Source: Symbiodinium sp. CCMP2592
Lineage: Eukaryota > Sar > Dinophyceae > Suessiales > Symbiodiniaceae
Reading direction: 5' to 3'
Assembly (NCBI GenBank): GCA_905221615.1
Contig: CAJNDT010005833.1
Location: 440,001-504,000, forward strand
DNA length: 64,000 nt
Under the pieces are notes generated by a model. The model saw only the letters and a list, made by a program, of their open reading frames with translations. It searched no databases and was not told the origin of the DNA. Made by a program: the position numbers and the translations under genes. This document shows, in pieces, positions 7,901-14,836 of the stretch (positions within the stretch are counted from its first letter, which is position 1; every line of letters starts with the position of its first letter).

Positions 7901-9671
7901 CCATCGCGACTCTCACAATTCGAGGGAGACATTGAATATGGTGTTGCCGTTGACTGAGTTTGCGGGAGGCAACCTGTGGATTCAAGACGGTGATGCTGAT
8001 CCTTCAGAAGCCATTGAGAAGGTCCTACCGAATGGGAAACAGGTGCTGGGTCGTGTGCTAACCCTGGAAAAGGATAAGCTTGTAGAGTTCACTCCCAGTC
8101 AATGGCATGAAGTTCAACCATGGGATGGAGATCGGGTTGTGATGTTGCTATATACCCCAAGAACTTCCAAACTCCAAGACGAGCACTATGAAGAGCTGCA
8201 AAAGGCCGGGTTTACGATTGACAAGGCCAGCTCAAGCGCTCGTGATCCCATAGAAGATGAAGAGGATGGTGAGGCAATGATTAAGCGCTTCGAGGTTACT
8301 GAAGTCTTTGAGATGATCCAGGCCTTCATTGAAGTCGATGAGTTGGACTTTCTTGACTTTAACTCGAAGACCCGTGGGGCTACCTTACCGCGAACAACCT
8401 TAAAGAAAACTGAGGTACAGTGCACCCCCAACATCGAAGAGATCCTACACGACTTGGACCTCAAGGGCAAGCCTTTGGAAGTTACCCATACTATAAGTCT
8501 GGGTGAAGTGAAGAAGAATATCTCCAAATGGTATGATTCTGCAGTAAAGGAGTTCACGAACCTCAGGGACAAGAAGAAGGCCTTCAAAGTCACCAAGCGG
8601 TGGAATCTTCCAGAAGGATGCAAGATAGTCCCTTGCAAAGGGGTGTTTACTGTCAAGCCAGATGCCTCACCGAACAACTACAAGAGGAAAACTAGATTTG
8701 TGGCTTGCGGAAACCATGTTCCTGAAGGAAGTATGATGCCGGAAGGTTTCGATCTGTTTGCTGCAGGGCTGGATTCCACTTCGTTGCGGACAATGTTTGC
8801 GTTTACAGCAGGATCCAACTGGCTCACCGGTACGACTGACATAAGACAAGCTTTTGTGTTGGCTCCTTGGTTGGGGGCTTCGGTCGCACTGCAGCCACCA
8901 AATATAGCCTTCGAGTTAGGCCTTGCAGAACCGGGAGACATGTGGGAAGTCCTGATGTCAATTTACGGCCTCAGAGAGGCCCCGGCACTTTGGTCTGGAT
9001 TTCGAGATCAGGAGCTACGGGCTGCACAGTGGGAGGTAACGATCGATGGAAAACTCAAGTGCCTCAGACTTCAGCAGTTAGTGTCAGACAATCAAGTATG
9101 GAAGGTTGTTGACACGAACGACCCGGACAAGGCTCTTGGGTATGTGATGGTCTACATCGACGACCTTTTGATTACGGGACCCTCAGAGATCCTCCACTCC
9201 TTCTTTGGATGGGTTTCGGCAAGATGGGAGTGTGATGAGCTGAACATCCTGACGGAGGAGAATCCCATCCGGTTTTTGGGCTTGGAGGTTCATAAGGTTC
9301 CAGGAGGAGTTGAAGTTGCGCAACATGGCTTCATCACCGAGTTACTCAGAGCGTACAATCACAAAGGGTCGAGGTCGTGGTCACAAGGTTCAAGAGATTT
9401 GATGGTGTTGACACCGGAAGAAGAAGAGGCAATCCTCAATGCAGAGCCTGTGAGTCTAGAGGGACGTGAAGCAGAAGTTAAACAGGCCCAGAAGCGAGTT
9501 GGGGAACTTCTCTGGCTCACCGGACGCTCGCGCCCCGATCTACAATATATTACTTCAATAATGTCCTCGAGGATTACCAGAGCTCCAGAAATCGTGAATG
9601 AGTTGGGAAAACCGTTTGCTCGACTACTTGTACGAGACACAGTACTACCGTTTGAAGTTCGTAAAGCTTGA
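1908..9671 (+). CDS. Copia Gag-PR-INT-2OG-RT polyprotein (2587 aa)
   Basis: This frame encodes the replication machinery of element 1. Residues 1-310 are Pro/Ser-rich. Residues 326-442 hold a QLPGDPRQ repeat. A CCCH finger begins at C860 and a CX2CX3HX4C knuckle at C893 (one residue shorter than the usual knuckle). The protease motif is LLDSGASH with D1060. The integrase has an HHCC-type region (from H1536) and catalytic D1575, D1712 and E1748; D1712 to E1748 is exactly D-x35-E. A Glu-rich insertion separates the first two aspartates. Residues about 1940-2110 are a 2OG-Fe(II) dioxygenase-like domain (H1999, D2001, H2067, R2076). RT follows, with D2311 and YIDD at 2416-2419. The start is the ATG at 1908, five bases after the LTR. 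Productive reading leaves this frame near 9609-9614; the last 20 residues or so are out-of-frame tail. Confidence 0.95.
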   Translation: MVAQSTERSSSATRPASSQEVASSSGLPNGVTASERPQRSRSSAEFLRTENPNLHDPAPPLEPSADVTSATPPPREPPLQVEPNYDEPHRGANVITNSAGRTEVNLPTRGQSEPPTTPMSSAVRVQEYYTAQSRATTGEQHGVRWMARFTEFLRTAADRGASGVDRVLDGLGIPQYHSDPTNVRRLGPMSQTTATQAAMVVYSPPEELPPPPPPSRPIQPLPRSWEVPQPAEPPLFGPAQLERMRQAQSDYPHIYGQASEGGSEHSSRLQAEVQRQLDEYNAKHREEMRKMALEVEHLKNERLQWEMTARSLLESHAQPQGDPRQQLPGDPRQQLPGDPRQQLPGDPRQQLPGDPRQQLPGDPSQQLPGDPRQQLPGDPRQQLPGDPRQQLPGDPSQQLPGDPSQQLPGDPRTQLPGDPRTQLPGDPRQQLPGDPSQQLPGDHNVQSRGDSGTGFPSHTQLPKAASESVRNGFETQSAEFTNVQHERSGYGGVGASQTTSGADDGRGPDSAKQPTAQQWLGGDQKTDPMALLAGGMAQLQAVMLQQLSSDKDRSGERSPETVKPGVSALPLLPQVSSSTASVDIMDWLELIAAPMSDLSDGSGEWWSLVKREASKAYQLWTDASPIEKLRIMPPHVAELETGRWSRVNSRASSMLLLALHDTVRQEMVSRRSTGSATALLFRLLTIYQPGGQQEKVTILQSLQQPGEERDPHQAVVALRAWARWLRRCRDLGVSAPDPSLLARGLTNMTRSVLERDQEVSFRTSLVRSNLLVDTKPSYDSVDQYYHHLLAECEAMAVNSQTPGSTSTSTPNKPDPKIKPMKPEPKGGPPQPPPAPPSTSRTTTGGQGGEEEVDKRGQVPCRYFGKSFKGCARGTKCPFKHSWEGNEKEKAVRCHLCGGKHMAKECPTKKPSTPSSTSSATPAGTPKAAPSKAPPPTTTPPSTSTKTVRIDERAQVQEAPSSSTSTTHETVPDLKEVLADVGKMLKVMTASSLRKFTVKDMESTHGASIRSLTAAEEGNGPEPAGSTMATGSGTTRSSQSEESEVEEQSEGEDEGPRGLLDSGASHALKQATQEEYDKGVPVKVTLAGEDTRVLRQNVCGTVLVTNDGNERIQPIVPMGALIEDLGCSLQWNRGRLKLRHPTKGFIKIYLNNNCPEVNFKEAHKLITELEKKHLAQLSSQVNSLTARLEVLRKEEKRTWDELMKDYVKTGCQATILRALLLCPVTKDLPSEVHAMLAEGFDPDGGERYLKDLPLSKRRRRALMRSSSWVIHLHAGDGDGEKGPFNVISRGGKMVLEIDAKASKQWDLHRKEGAYRMLLWAAAQGKITDVIGTPPHTTWPTSMAPTRGPGSYPMRTTTSPYGQQPLQPLQQHRVDQETASIAKQLVVWMIASAKGRGEVGFFMDMSQDPEKLRADQPVQASFWSTEMWKSFKSVSGMKRIDFYMGAYGHKAKKPTTAATNYPGMLHMNNNWDFSSICVPSSLLKYDEMIKWSREFKEILAQNILGCYDEAAMSEEEIKDEEASLKKLTREQRREWRDHIHNDHQPYRPDCSVCVNAQATGYQHKRRKFPGMYAVAMDLAGPFKKKGRDMDFDDYKYIMVAAYRCPRQYLSSMALTELERELYVPSEDEEVPEGEDPLVLGEDDEKDLEAEESSTEEAEKLESEVEELTKKVDYATIYVTRCLRRRTGPAVLQAAKEILLQLRQTGLHVAHMHTDRAREFKTKMFKAWVNEEKLRHTKTAGGDPAGNSTAELGVKWAKARVRSLLRSASAPPEDWPMAMDHAASSLWSKAFPSSSWTNPPAVAFGTEVWFRAKAYKGKKEKEYDPDGVRWKKGLYRGPSREVSRGHLIQREDGGLVVAKGVKFNLVEPERDLQDLLPHATVQGEVEGLRGDDLPPSKRQLREEIEFVSRKAMSENNYTKEQVVEIYNLLEELGDVDFRASKKTSMTTWFTGAFVHGGKAGVRSNLKEYPMTTKFLTTFAKKFSGDKTFSALGITRNTTLGIHRDSHNSRETLNMVLPLTEFAGGNLWIQDGDADPSEAIEKVLPNGKQVLGRVLTLEKDKLVEFTPSQWHEVQPWDGDRVVMLLYTPRTSKLQDEHYEELQKAGFTIDKASSSARDPIEDEEDGEAMIKRFEVTEVFEMIQAFIEVDELDFLDFNSKTRGATLPRTTLKKTEVQCTPNIEEILHDLDLKGKPLEVTHTISLGEVKKNISKWYDSAVKEFTNLRDKKKAFKVTKRWNLPEGCKIVPCKGVFTVKPDASPNNYKRKTRFVACGNHVPEGSMMPEGFDLFAAGLDSTSLRTMFAFTAGSNWLTGTTDIRQAFVLAPWLGASVALQPPNIAFELGLAEPGDMWEVLMSIYGLREAPALWSGFRDQELRAAQWEVTIDGKLKCLRLQQLVSDNQVWKVVDTNDPDKALGYVMVYIDDLLITGPSEILHSFFGWVSARWECDELNILTEENPIRFLGLEVHKVPGGVEVAQHGFITELLRAYNHKGSRSWSQGSRDLMVLTPEEEEAILNAEPVSLEGREAEVKQAQKRVGELLWLTGRSRPDLQYITSIMSSRITRAPEIVNELGKPFARLLVRDTVLPFEVRKA
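2883..3234 (+). repeat. Coding minisatellite, 15 x 24 bp
   Basis: Fifteen head-to-tail 24-bp units with consensus CAGCTTCCAGGTGATCCACG plus CAA encode QLPGDPRQ, with variants PSQ and PRT. A degenerate unit precedes the first. The period keeps the frame, so copy-number changes are tolerated in the Gag-like region. The repeat also keeps two antisense frames open; those ORFs are shadows. Confidence 0.95.
7725..8240 (+). other. 2OG-Fe(II) dioxygenase-like domain in copia polyprotein 1
   Basis: This domain lies between integrase and RT. It shows a GAFVHGG strand, then HRDSHN with the H-x-D metal pair, GGNLWI, and FTPSQWHEVQPW...DR with the distal histidine and a 2OG-binding arginine nine residues later, followed by a YTPR strand. 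The same ordered pattern occurs in the second element of this window. Metal and 2OG binding are inferred from these residues; the substrate is unknown. Confidence 0.75.
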
Positions 9672-10857
9672 TGATAGCGAACAGAGGTTGGATATTTTCA
9701 CCGATTCATCGTTTGCCACTTCATCGGGACGGTCACACGGATGTGCTGTAGTTTTCTGGGGAGCCTCACCTATTGCCTGGCGATCATCAAGGCAGCAGCT
9801 CATCACTCTTAGCACGGCAGAGAGTGAAATGATTGAGGCTGTGGAAGGAACAACGCTGGGTTTGGCTACAAAGTGTCTACTACAAGAGCTCTTGGGTAAG
9901 GAGTTGCCGATGTACCTCAGGATCGACAACCAAGCTGCTATTTCGCTGATAAGCGGAAGTTCTGCAAGCTGGAGAACTAGGCACTTGAGGCTACGATCAA
10001 ACTGGGTCAGAGAGAGAGTGACAGCAAGAGAACTATTTCTTCTACATGAGCCAGGAGAAACCCAACGAGCAGATATTGGGACAAAGGCACTTCCAAAGGA
10101 CAGGTTGAAGAAGTTGGTTGAATTGTGGGGTGTAGTTGACAGACGTCCTCCTCGTGATCCTTCGATAAGGAGGGCTTCTACCGAAGGTGCTGGACAACAG
10201 GGATGGCTATCGAAGTTGATCATGTTCTGTCAAATTTGTGGAACGGTAGCAGCTTCAGAAAGCTCCATTGAAGCTGGAATTCCCTGGGATCTCTACTTGG
10301 TTGTTGCAGTCCTTGCGATCGCAGTCATTGGCTTGTGGGAAGGTTTCAAGTTTTGCTGGAAACGTAAAGAGACTCAACTTCGTGCTCTACGAACAAAAGC
10401 GAACAAGGCCTCTCCACAGAAGCTTAACAAGACCGAGCTCAAAGAGCTGCAGAGGATTTTAGCTCTTGATCCAGAAGATCTTACAAGAGATCAACGAGTC
10501 AGACTTGTTGACCTGAGGACAAGGTTTGAAGCTACTATGCCTCCGAATACCTCACCGGTGCCAACGCTTCCTCCTGATGTACTAGCGTCTTCATCCTCTA
10601 CTGGTCGTAACAAACAACCAGCTACGAGGGACCAAGGCGTTCAAGCAACACCGGCTTTCCAGAGGGTTGAACCAGATCCAGTACCTCCTGTTCGGGTAGA
10701 GATGTACGCGGGCCCATTTTTCCAAGTGCCTGGCAGAGATACGCTCCACCTATATCAAGGATGTTGGGGTTTGCGGAACACTGGAAGAGCACATACTGTA
10801 CAGCTTTGTCGCTGTTGTACAGAAAACGCAGGACGCAGTCTATACAACCGGGGATGA
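9598..10857 (+). CDS. Copia RNase H plus C-terminal membrane/His-Cys domain (419 aa)
   Basis: This frame continues the polyprotein after RT. RNase H motifs are complete: DSSFA (D36), STAESE (E75), RIDNQAA (D110), TRHLRLR and ADIGTKAL (D159). After the usual end of a copia polyprotein there is about 200 aa of extra sequence. It has a hydrophobic segment at residues 230-254 (WDLYLVVAVLAIAVIGLW...), a basic linker (KFCWKRKETQLRALRTKANK), a Pro/Ser-rich stretch and a final H384...C389...C404-x-C-C motif. The ATG at 9598 overlaps the first frame by 74 bp, but homology shows that sense continues from the first frame at GK followed by RLLDYL here, so translation probably enters by frameshift rather than at this ATG. 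Stop at 10855-10857, 72 bp before the right LTR. Confidence 0.9.
   Translation: MSWENRLLDYLYETQYYRLKFVKLDDSEQRLDIFTDSSFATSSGRSHGCAVVFWGASPIAWRSSRQQLITLSTAESEMIEAVEGTTLGLATKCLLQELLGKELPMYLRIDNQAAISLISGSSASWRTRHLRLRSNWVRERVTARELFLLHEPGETQRADIGTKALPKDRLKKLVELWGVVDRRPPRDPSIRRASTEGAGQQGWLSKLIMFCQICGTVAASESSIEAGIPWDLYLVVAVLAIAVIGLWEGFKFCWKRKETQLRALRTKANKASPQKLNKTELKELQRILALDPEDLTRDQRVRLVDLRTRFEATMPPNTSPVPTLPPDVLASSSSTGRNKQPATRDQGVQATPAFQRVEPDPVPPVRVEMYAGPFFQVPGRDTLHLYQGCWGLRNTGRAHTVQLCRCCTENAGRSLYNRG
9609..9614 (+). other. +1 frame change between RT and RNase H frames (AAA-CCG)
   Basis: The RT frame reads ...GGA AAA CCG TTT..., while the RNase H frame reads CGT TTG CTC GAC. Sk­ipping one C after AAA gives G-K-R-L-L-D-Y-L, the expected continuation. 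It is either a programmed +1 shift or a one-base insertion in this copy. Confidence 0.6.
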
Positions 10858-10919
10858 ATAATGAAGGAATGCCATGACAAGTTTGTGGCCATGTGTGACA
10901 CTGCCCTTGCGGTGGTGTC

Positions 10920-10928
10920 AAGGAGGAG
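10920..10928 (+). other. Polypurine tract
   Basis: AAGGAGGAG abuts the 3' LTR directly. This is the expected position for the plus-strand primer of an LTR retrotransposon. Confidence 0.85.
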
Positions 10929-11213
10929 TGCTGATATCTGGCATTCCCGTGGAACTGATGTAACATCATGTGTGTGTTTGATTGAGTCGCTTATGGCTCT
11001 TGCACAGGACAGTAGGCAATCGCCAAATAGCTGCACTTTGTCAAGTATGCAACGTTCAATGTATAGGCAGCTGGTGGAAGCCATAGTCACATGTGCTTGA
11101 ACTGAAAAAGAGTTTAGCTCGCGAACGTGGCTTAATGGTTGGCGCCTCGACGGCATAAGCCCTGCATTCTAACAGCCTCGTGGAGCTTCAATTCGAGATC
11201 TACGTGATTTATA
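10929..11213 (+). repeat. 3' LTR of the copia element
   Basis: 285 bp, identical to the 5' LTR at 1619-1903. It is followed by the duplicated target CTTTC. Confidence 0.95.
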
Positions 11214-11218
11214 CTTTC
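11214..11218 (+). repeat. Right target-site duplication CTTTC
   Basis: Matches 1614-1618. On the minus strand it is GAAAG, within codons 5-6 of the interrupted gene. Confidence 0.9.
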
Positions 11219-11229
11219 TTAGGCGGCAT
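11214..11229 (-). CDS. 5' fragment of exon 1 (start codon) of the split gene
   Basis: Sixteen nucleotides on the minus strand read ATG CCG CCT AAG AAA G, i.e. MPPKK plus one base. Removing the element and one copy of CTTTC makes the next codons GCT ACG GCA from 1613, so the protein reads MPPKK-ATATKAAPK in one frame. MPPKK followed by a Lys/Ala-rich run is a coherent start. This shows that the element entered a real coding exon and cut the start codon off from the rest. Confidence 0.75.
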
Positions 11230-11456
11230 GAATGCAATCGCCAGGCATGGGAAGCAAGTTGCCAGCCACGAAAGGAACATTGTGGCAACAAGAAGAGAAA
11301 ACGGGAGCCTTGAAATCGACTGGTGCGATCGATATATATCGCTCGAGCAAACTGCACCACGAAAGCAGGATGCAATATCGGTGGACAAAAGTTTGGGGTC
11401 GATCTTTAGGTGTGCATGGTTCGAATCTATATACAACAAGCCAAGAAAGACCAGAA

Positions 11457-11640
11457 GTTAAATTTAAGTTAAATTTAACTTCAATTTAACTTTAATTTAA
11501 CTTGTTGGTTTTGATTGCGTACAATGTTTTAAGTTAAGTTAAATTCGAGTTAAATTGGAGTTAAATTTAACTCCAATTTAACTTTATATTTTTTCTAACA
11601 GCCTCCTATACTTTCGAGGAGGCTGGTAAAAACGAATATT
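11457..11640. repeat. AT-rich palindromic array and 9-bp hairpin
   Basis: Many copies of AGTTAAATT / AATTTAACT in both orientations can fold across 11457-11502 and 11531-11587. They are followed by a perfect hairpin, CAGCCTCCT (11599-11607) with AGGAGGCTG (11617-11625). No ORF is present. It could be the remnant of an inverted-repeat element. Confidence 0.6.
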
Positions 11641-11679
11641 AATGCACTCTACATATTCCATTAACAGTTTTTATAGCCC

Positions 11680-12470
11680 TTTAGGGGTTCAGGGGTATAG
11701 GGTTTAAGGTTTAGATTTCAGGGTTTGGGCCAGGCTGGGTCCAGGGTTTAAGGTTTTATGGGTATATACATATATAATACATATTTTGACATTATATATA
11801 TATATAGAGATAGACATACATATGTCTTATGTATAGTTATACTATATATCTATATACATATATATACACATATACACTTACATATGCTTCTAGCATAGAT
11901 GTGTGTATAATTAATTCATATATACAAACTCATAGTTAATTATGATTATACACATACATACATATATACATACATAGAGACATATACATAATTAACATAT
12001 ACATACCTTACATACAATCATGATAACCTAAAGTAATTCACCTAAATTATATAGTGTATACACATGTACATGTACATGTCATGTGTAATCTCTGTATGCA
12101 CATATACCTAGCACATACACAATATATACACAGGCATTATATATACATATATATATAGACATACATCATATATGCTTATAGCATCCATGTGTCTATGCAT
12201 GTATTTTTTATCTTTACAAACTCGATCAGAATCATACATATACATATACATATACATATATCACACATACATACATATGCATACATACATACATACATAC
12301 ACACATATCGATCTATATATATTTATATGTATATATATATATATATTACATACAATCATATCTTAAGCAATGTAAACACATATATTATAATGTCTACACA
12401 TGTACATGTACATGACAATTTTAACATATATCTATAGTGTATATATATATAGACATATATATATATATAT

Positions 12471-12509
<39 letters not shown>

Positions 12510-12600
12510 TATTTGTACATCATGATGCAATCTAGATATACATGCATACGTGCACATGTACACACACATATCTATATATATATATAGATATGTGTTAATA
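11680..12600. repeat. Telomere-like patch followed by AT-rich microsatellite region
   Basis: 11680-11760 contains degenerate GGGTTTAAGG units. 11760-12600 is dominated by TATA, ATAC and TATG runs (ATACAT repeats at about 12235-12310). A pure GATA array, about nine units, lies at 12473-12508. The ORFs here are low-complexity and not credible. Confidence 0.85.
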
Positions 12601-13045
12601 TTGGCGGTCTCGATCCTAGGAAAGCTAGCAGCTAGCATCGAGGCCGGTCCACGACAAAGGAGAGCCACACGTGCAACCCTCCTCGATCGCGTGAGGAGCC
12701 CCGGTGGGCTCCTGAAGAACATGAACTGAAAAACAAAATTAATCGCCGTTACACAATTGGAGCCAGGTTGTAAAATAATATGTTGTGAGTCGTTGAACTC
12801 ATATCACTCGATCTCTTGTGGAGGCTACCGAAAACCTCCAGAAGTACCTAGACAAAGCACATGCAGGAAACAAGTCCTCGATCCTCGCGACAAAATGTGA
12901 GCTGTCAGAGGCACATGCACTGCAAGCCTTGAGGATCGTGATCTCCACGTCGATATCCTGAACAAAAGCACATCCAGAGCACTTCAAGTTTGCACGTGGT
13001 TTGGACCCAGGCCTTGCAGAAGTACTTGACATCGATCCTGAAGCC
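12601..13045. other. GATC-rich spacer
   Basis: No supported gene. The sequence is rich in CGATC and GATCGA words. One minus-strand frame (13032-12799) of 77 codons contains several cysteines (CSACASDSSHF), but it has no start context or homology that I recognise. Confidence 0.4.
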
Positions 13046-13327
13046 CAGCCTGCAAGCAGAACGAGGGTTTAGGGGTTGAAGGTTTAATTAGTACAGGCCT
13101 GCATTCGGGAGAACCACGATCGACTCGATCTTGATGGCCAGCCTGCAAGCACAAGCAGGGTTTAGGGGTTGAAGGTTTAAGGGGTACAGGCCTGCATGCA
13201 TTCGCGAGAACGACGATCGACTCGATCTTGATGGCCAGCCTGCAAGCAGAACGAGGGTTTAGGGGTTGAAGGTTTAAGGGGTACAGGCCTGCATTCGCGA
13301 GAACGATCGATCGACTCGATCGCGATG
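13046..13327. repeat. Three-copy ~94-bp tandem repeat with telomere-like core
   Basis: Copies start at 13046, 13139 and 13236 (93, 97 and about 92 bp). Each begins CAGCCTGCAAGCA, contains GGGTTTAGGGGTTGAAGG and ends with a GATCGACTCGATC segment. The copies differ by small substitutions and a TGCA insertion in copy 2. Confidence 0.85.
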
Positions 13328-13475
13328 GAGCCCACGGTACGATCGAGGTCCTGCATGCAAGGAGTTTCACACCGAGATCATGCAATGCAGACACTATATA
13401 GATCGAATGGCATGCCTTGCATGCACAATCGATCCATCTTTTTTTCATACTGCCCGGCCCGTGGATCTTCTCGAT

Positions 13476-13856
13476 CTAGGACACAACGATCGGCTGCACG
13501 TCTGCACTGCCGGACGGGCCTGCATGATCACCGCCATCCATATCATCATCGTCATCTCCAGGAGGCGGCTTCCACAGGCAGATCGCCGTGCACAAAACCG
13601 GGTCCTCCTCGTCCTCCTCCTCCTCTTCGTCGGGTTCCTCGCCACGATTGCGATAGCCCCATGCGTTCCAGGAGGATTTGGTTCGCTTGCAATGTTCTGC
13701 CCACCATGCCTTCCTCTTTAATCCCCTGTTCTTCTTAGGCTTCTTTGGGTGCAGGCGATAGTACTCCATGTACTCGGCCGCTTTCTTGGGATTTGAAGGC
13801 GGCTGGCCGGCCCAGTTCTTGGCCACGTTCAGGTCCGGCACACCCATGAAGGACAA
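13476..13856 (-). CDS. Second exon of a small hypothetical gene with acidic C-terminus
   Basis: The exon reads LSFMGVPDLNVAKNWAG, a basic/aromatic stretch (LKRKAWWAEHCKRTK, WNAWGYRNRG), then an acidic run of Glu/Asp, CTAICLWKPPP, an Asp-rich patch and a stop. It follows an AG at 13858-13857. With the upstream exon (14213-13953) it gives about 213 aa in one frame. I do not recognise a domain. The Trp/Lys/Arg-rich part followed by an acidic tail suggests a nucleic-acid or protein-binding role, which is only a guess. Confidence 0.5.
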   Translation of the reverse strand: MSFMGVPDLNVAKNWAGQPPSNPKKAAEYMEYYRLHPKKPKKNRGLKRKAWWAEHCKRTKSSWNAWGYRNRGEEPDEEEEEDEEDPVLCTAICLWKPPPGDDDDDMDGGDHAGPSGSADVQPIVVS

Positions 13857-13952
13857 CTGCCAGGGTTTAGGGTTGGAGGTTTAGGGGTTCATAAGGGTTC
13901 GGGTTTAGGGTTTTGGGGTTATATAAAACAATGTTAAACTCATCCAAGTGGC
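13857..13952 (-). other. Candidate GC-AG intron made of telomere-like repeats (96 bp)
   Basis: Donor GC at 13952-13951 after CGG, acceptor AG at 13858-13857. The intron body is mainly CCCTAAA-type units on the minus strand. Phase 0 is kept. Confidence 0.45.
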
Positions 13953-14213
13953 CCGGCATCGGACATTGAGACAAATCCGTTCGCGAAAGTAGGCGAGCTC
14001 CCCACAAACAGTGCATCTGCGAACGTATGACCCGTATGGAGTCGGCTCTTCTGTGGTTGGTGCCGGCGGTGCCGTCGGTGGCGGCAATGGCGGTGGCGTC
14101 GGTGGGAACTCCGGCGTCGGGAGATCGCCGAGCTCCTGGTCACCTTCCTCACGAGGACCATCCGGATTGGCGGCCTCCAAGAACTCGCGGGCCACCGACT
14201 GGTGAGCACCCAT
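13953..14213 (-). CDS. First exon of a small hypothetical gene: Pro-rich plus four-Cys motif
   Basis: The minus-strand ATG at 14213 begins MGAHQSVAREFLEAANPDG. A Pro/Thr-rich linker follows, then RRCTVCGELAYFRERICLN and VRCR, i.e. CX2C...CX4C, a likely small zinc ribbon. The reading frame continues past the proposed donor to a stop at 13905, so an unspliced 102-aa product is also possible. Splicing at CGG|GC to the AG at 13857 fuses it in frame to the acidic exon. Confidence 0.5.
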
Positions 14214-14836
14214 GATCAAGCGATTGCGATCTTGCAGGATGCTTTTCGTCCCTTAAGCAAGAAGGCTGCGAAAACATGGGTGAGGAGCTGCAGCCTGCGT
14301 GATAGCATGCATGCAGCTACCTTGACCGCGATCCATTACTCTCGAATGGTCCTTGCAGAAGGAGAGCACGATGGCCCTCGCTGTTAACGTCGTCAAGGAG
14401 AGTATGTACCCTCCTGCGATGCAGAATTTAAAGTGCATCTTATTATATAGAAGGTTATTATTTGTGTATATATATATATATATATATTTGTATGATATTG
14501 CCAAAAGAAGCAGTGCCTACAGCACCTCGAAGATGGAGAGCCTGCCCTCGAGGTCGAGGATCTGCCATGGTTGATCCTGCAGGTATACACACGTGAATAG
14601 GGTCAAGGTTATTGTCGACTGCAGAATTTAATGCCGGAGTCCTTGTACAAGATCCTGCCATGGCGACGATCGATTATGGACCGATCGGCAACAAAAAGCT
14701 CTACGAAACATGTCATGCCTAGCGAGCATGAAAAATCGAGCAGGGCACGGCAAAGTAACATGGATTTGCATTTTAGGCACTCGAAAAAATTGGCATTGCG
14801 ATTCGCGATCGGGATCCTATCCTGCTATTGCAGCCC
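14214..14836. other. Spacer with TA microsatellite
   Basis: Holds a TATATA run at about 14465-14488 and GATCGA-type sequence. No gene is supported. Confidence 0.5.

Larger units (their letters stand above)
1619..11213 (+). mobile_element. Complete Ty1/copia LTR retrotransposon, 9595 bp
   Basis: The element has 285-bp direct LTRs (1619-1903 and 10929-11213) that I read as identical base for base. It is flanked by CTTTC on both sides and has a purine tract AAGGAGGAG directly before the right LTR. Internally it encodes, in order: a Gag-like region with a coding minisatellite, CCCH and CCHC zinc motifs, aspartic protease (DSGA), DD35E integrase, a 2-oxoglutarate dioxygenase-like domain, reverse transcriptase (YIDD) and, in a second frame, RNase H and a membrane-anchored tail. 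The integrase-before-RT order fixes copia rather than gypsy. Identical LTRs indicate very recent insertion. The element lies antisense inside exon 1 of a host gene. LTR ends are TG...TA rather than TG...CA. Confidence 0.95.
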
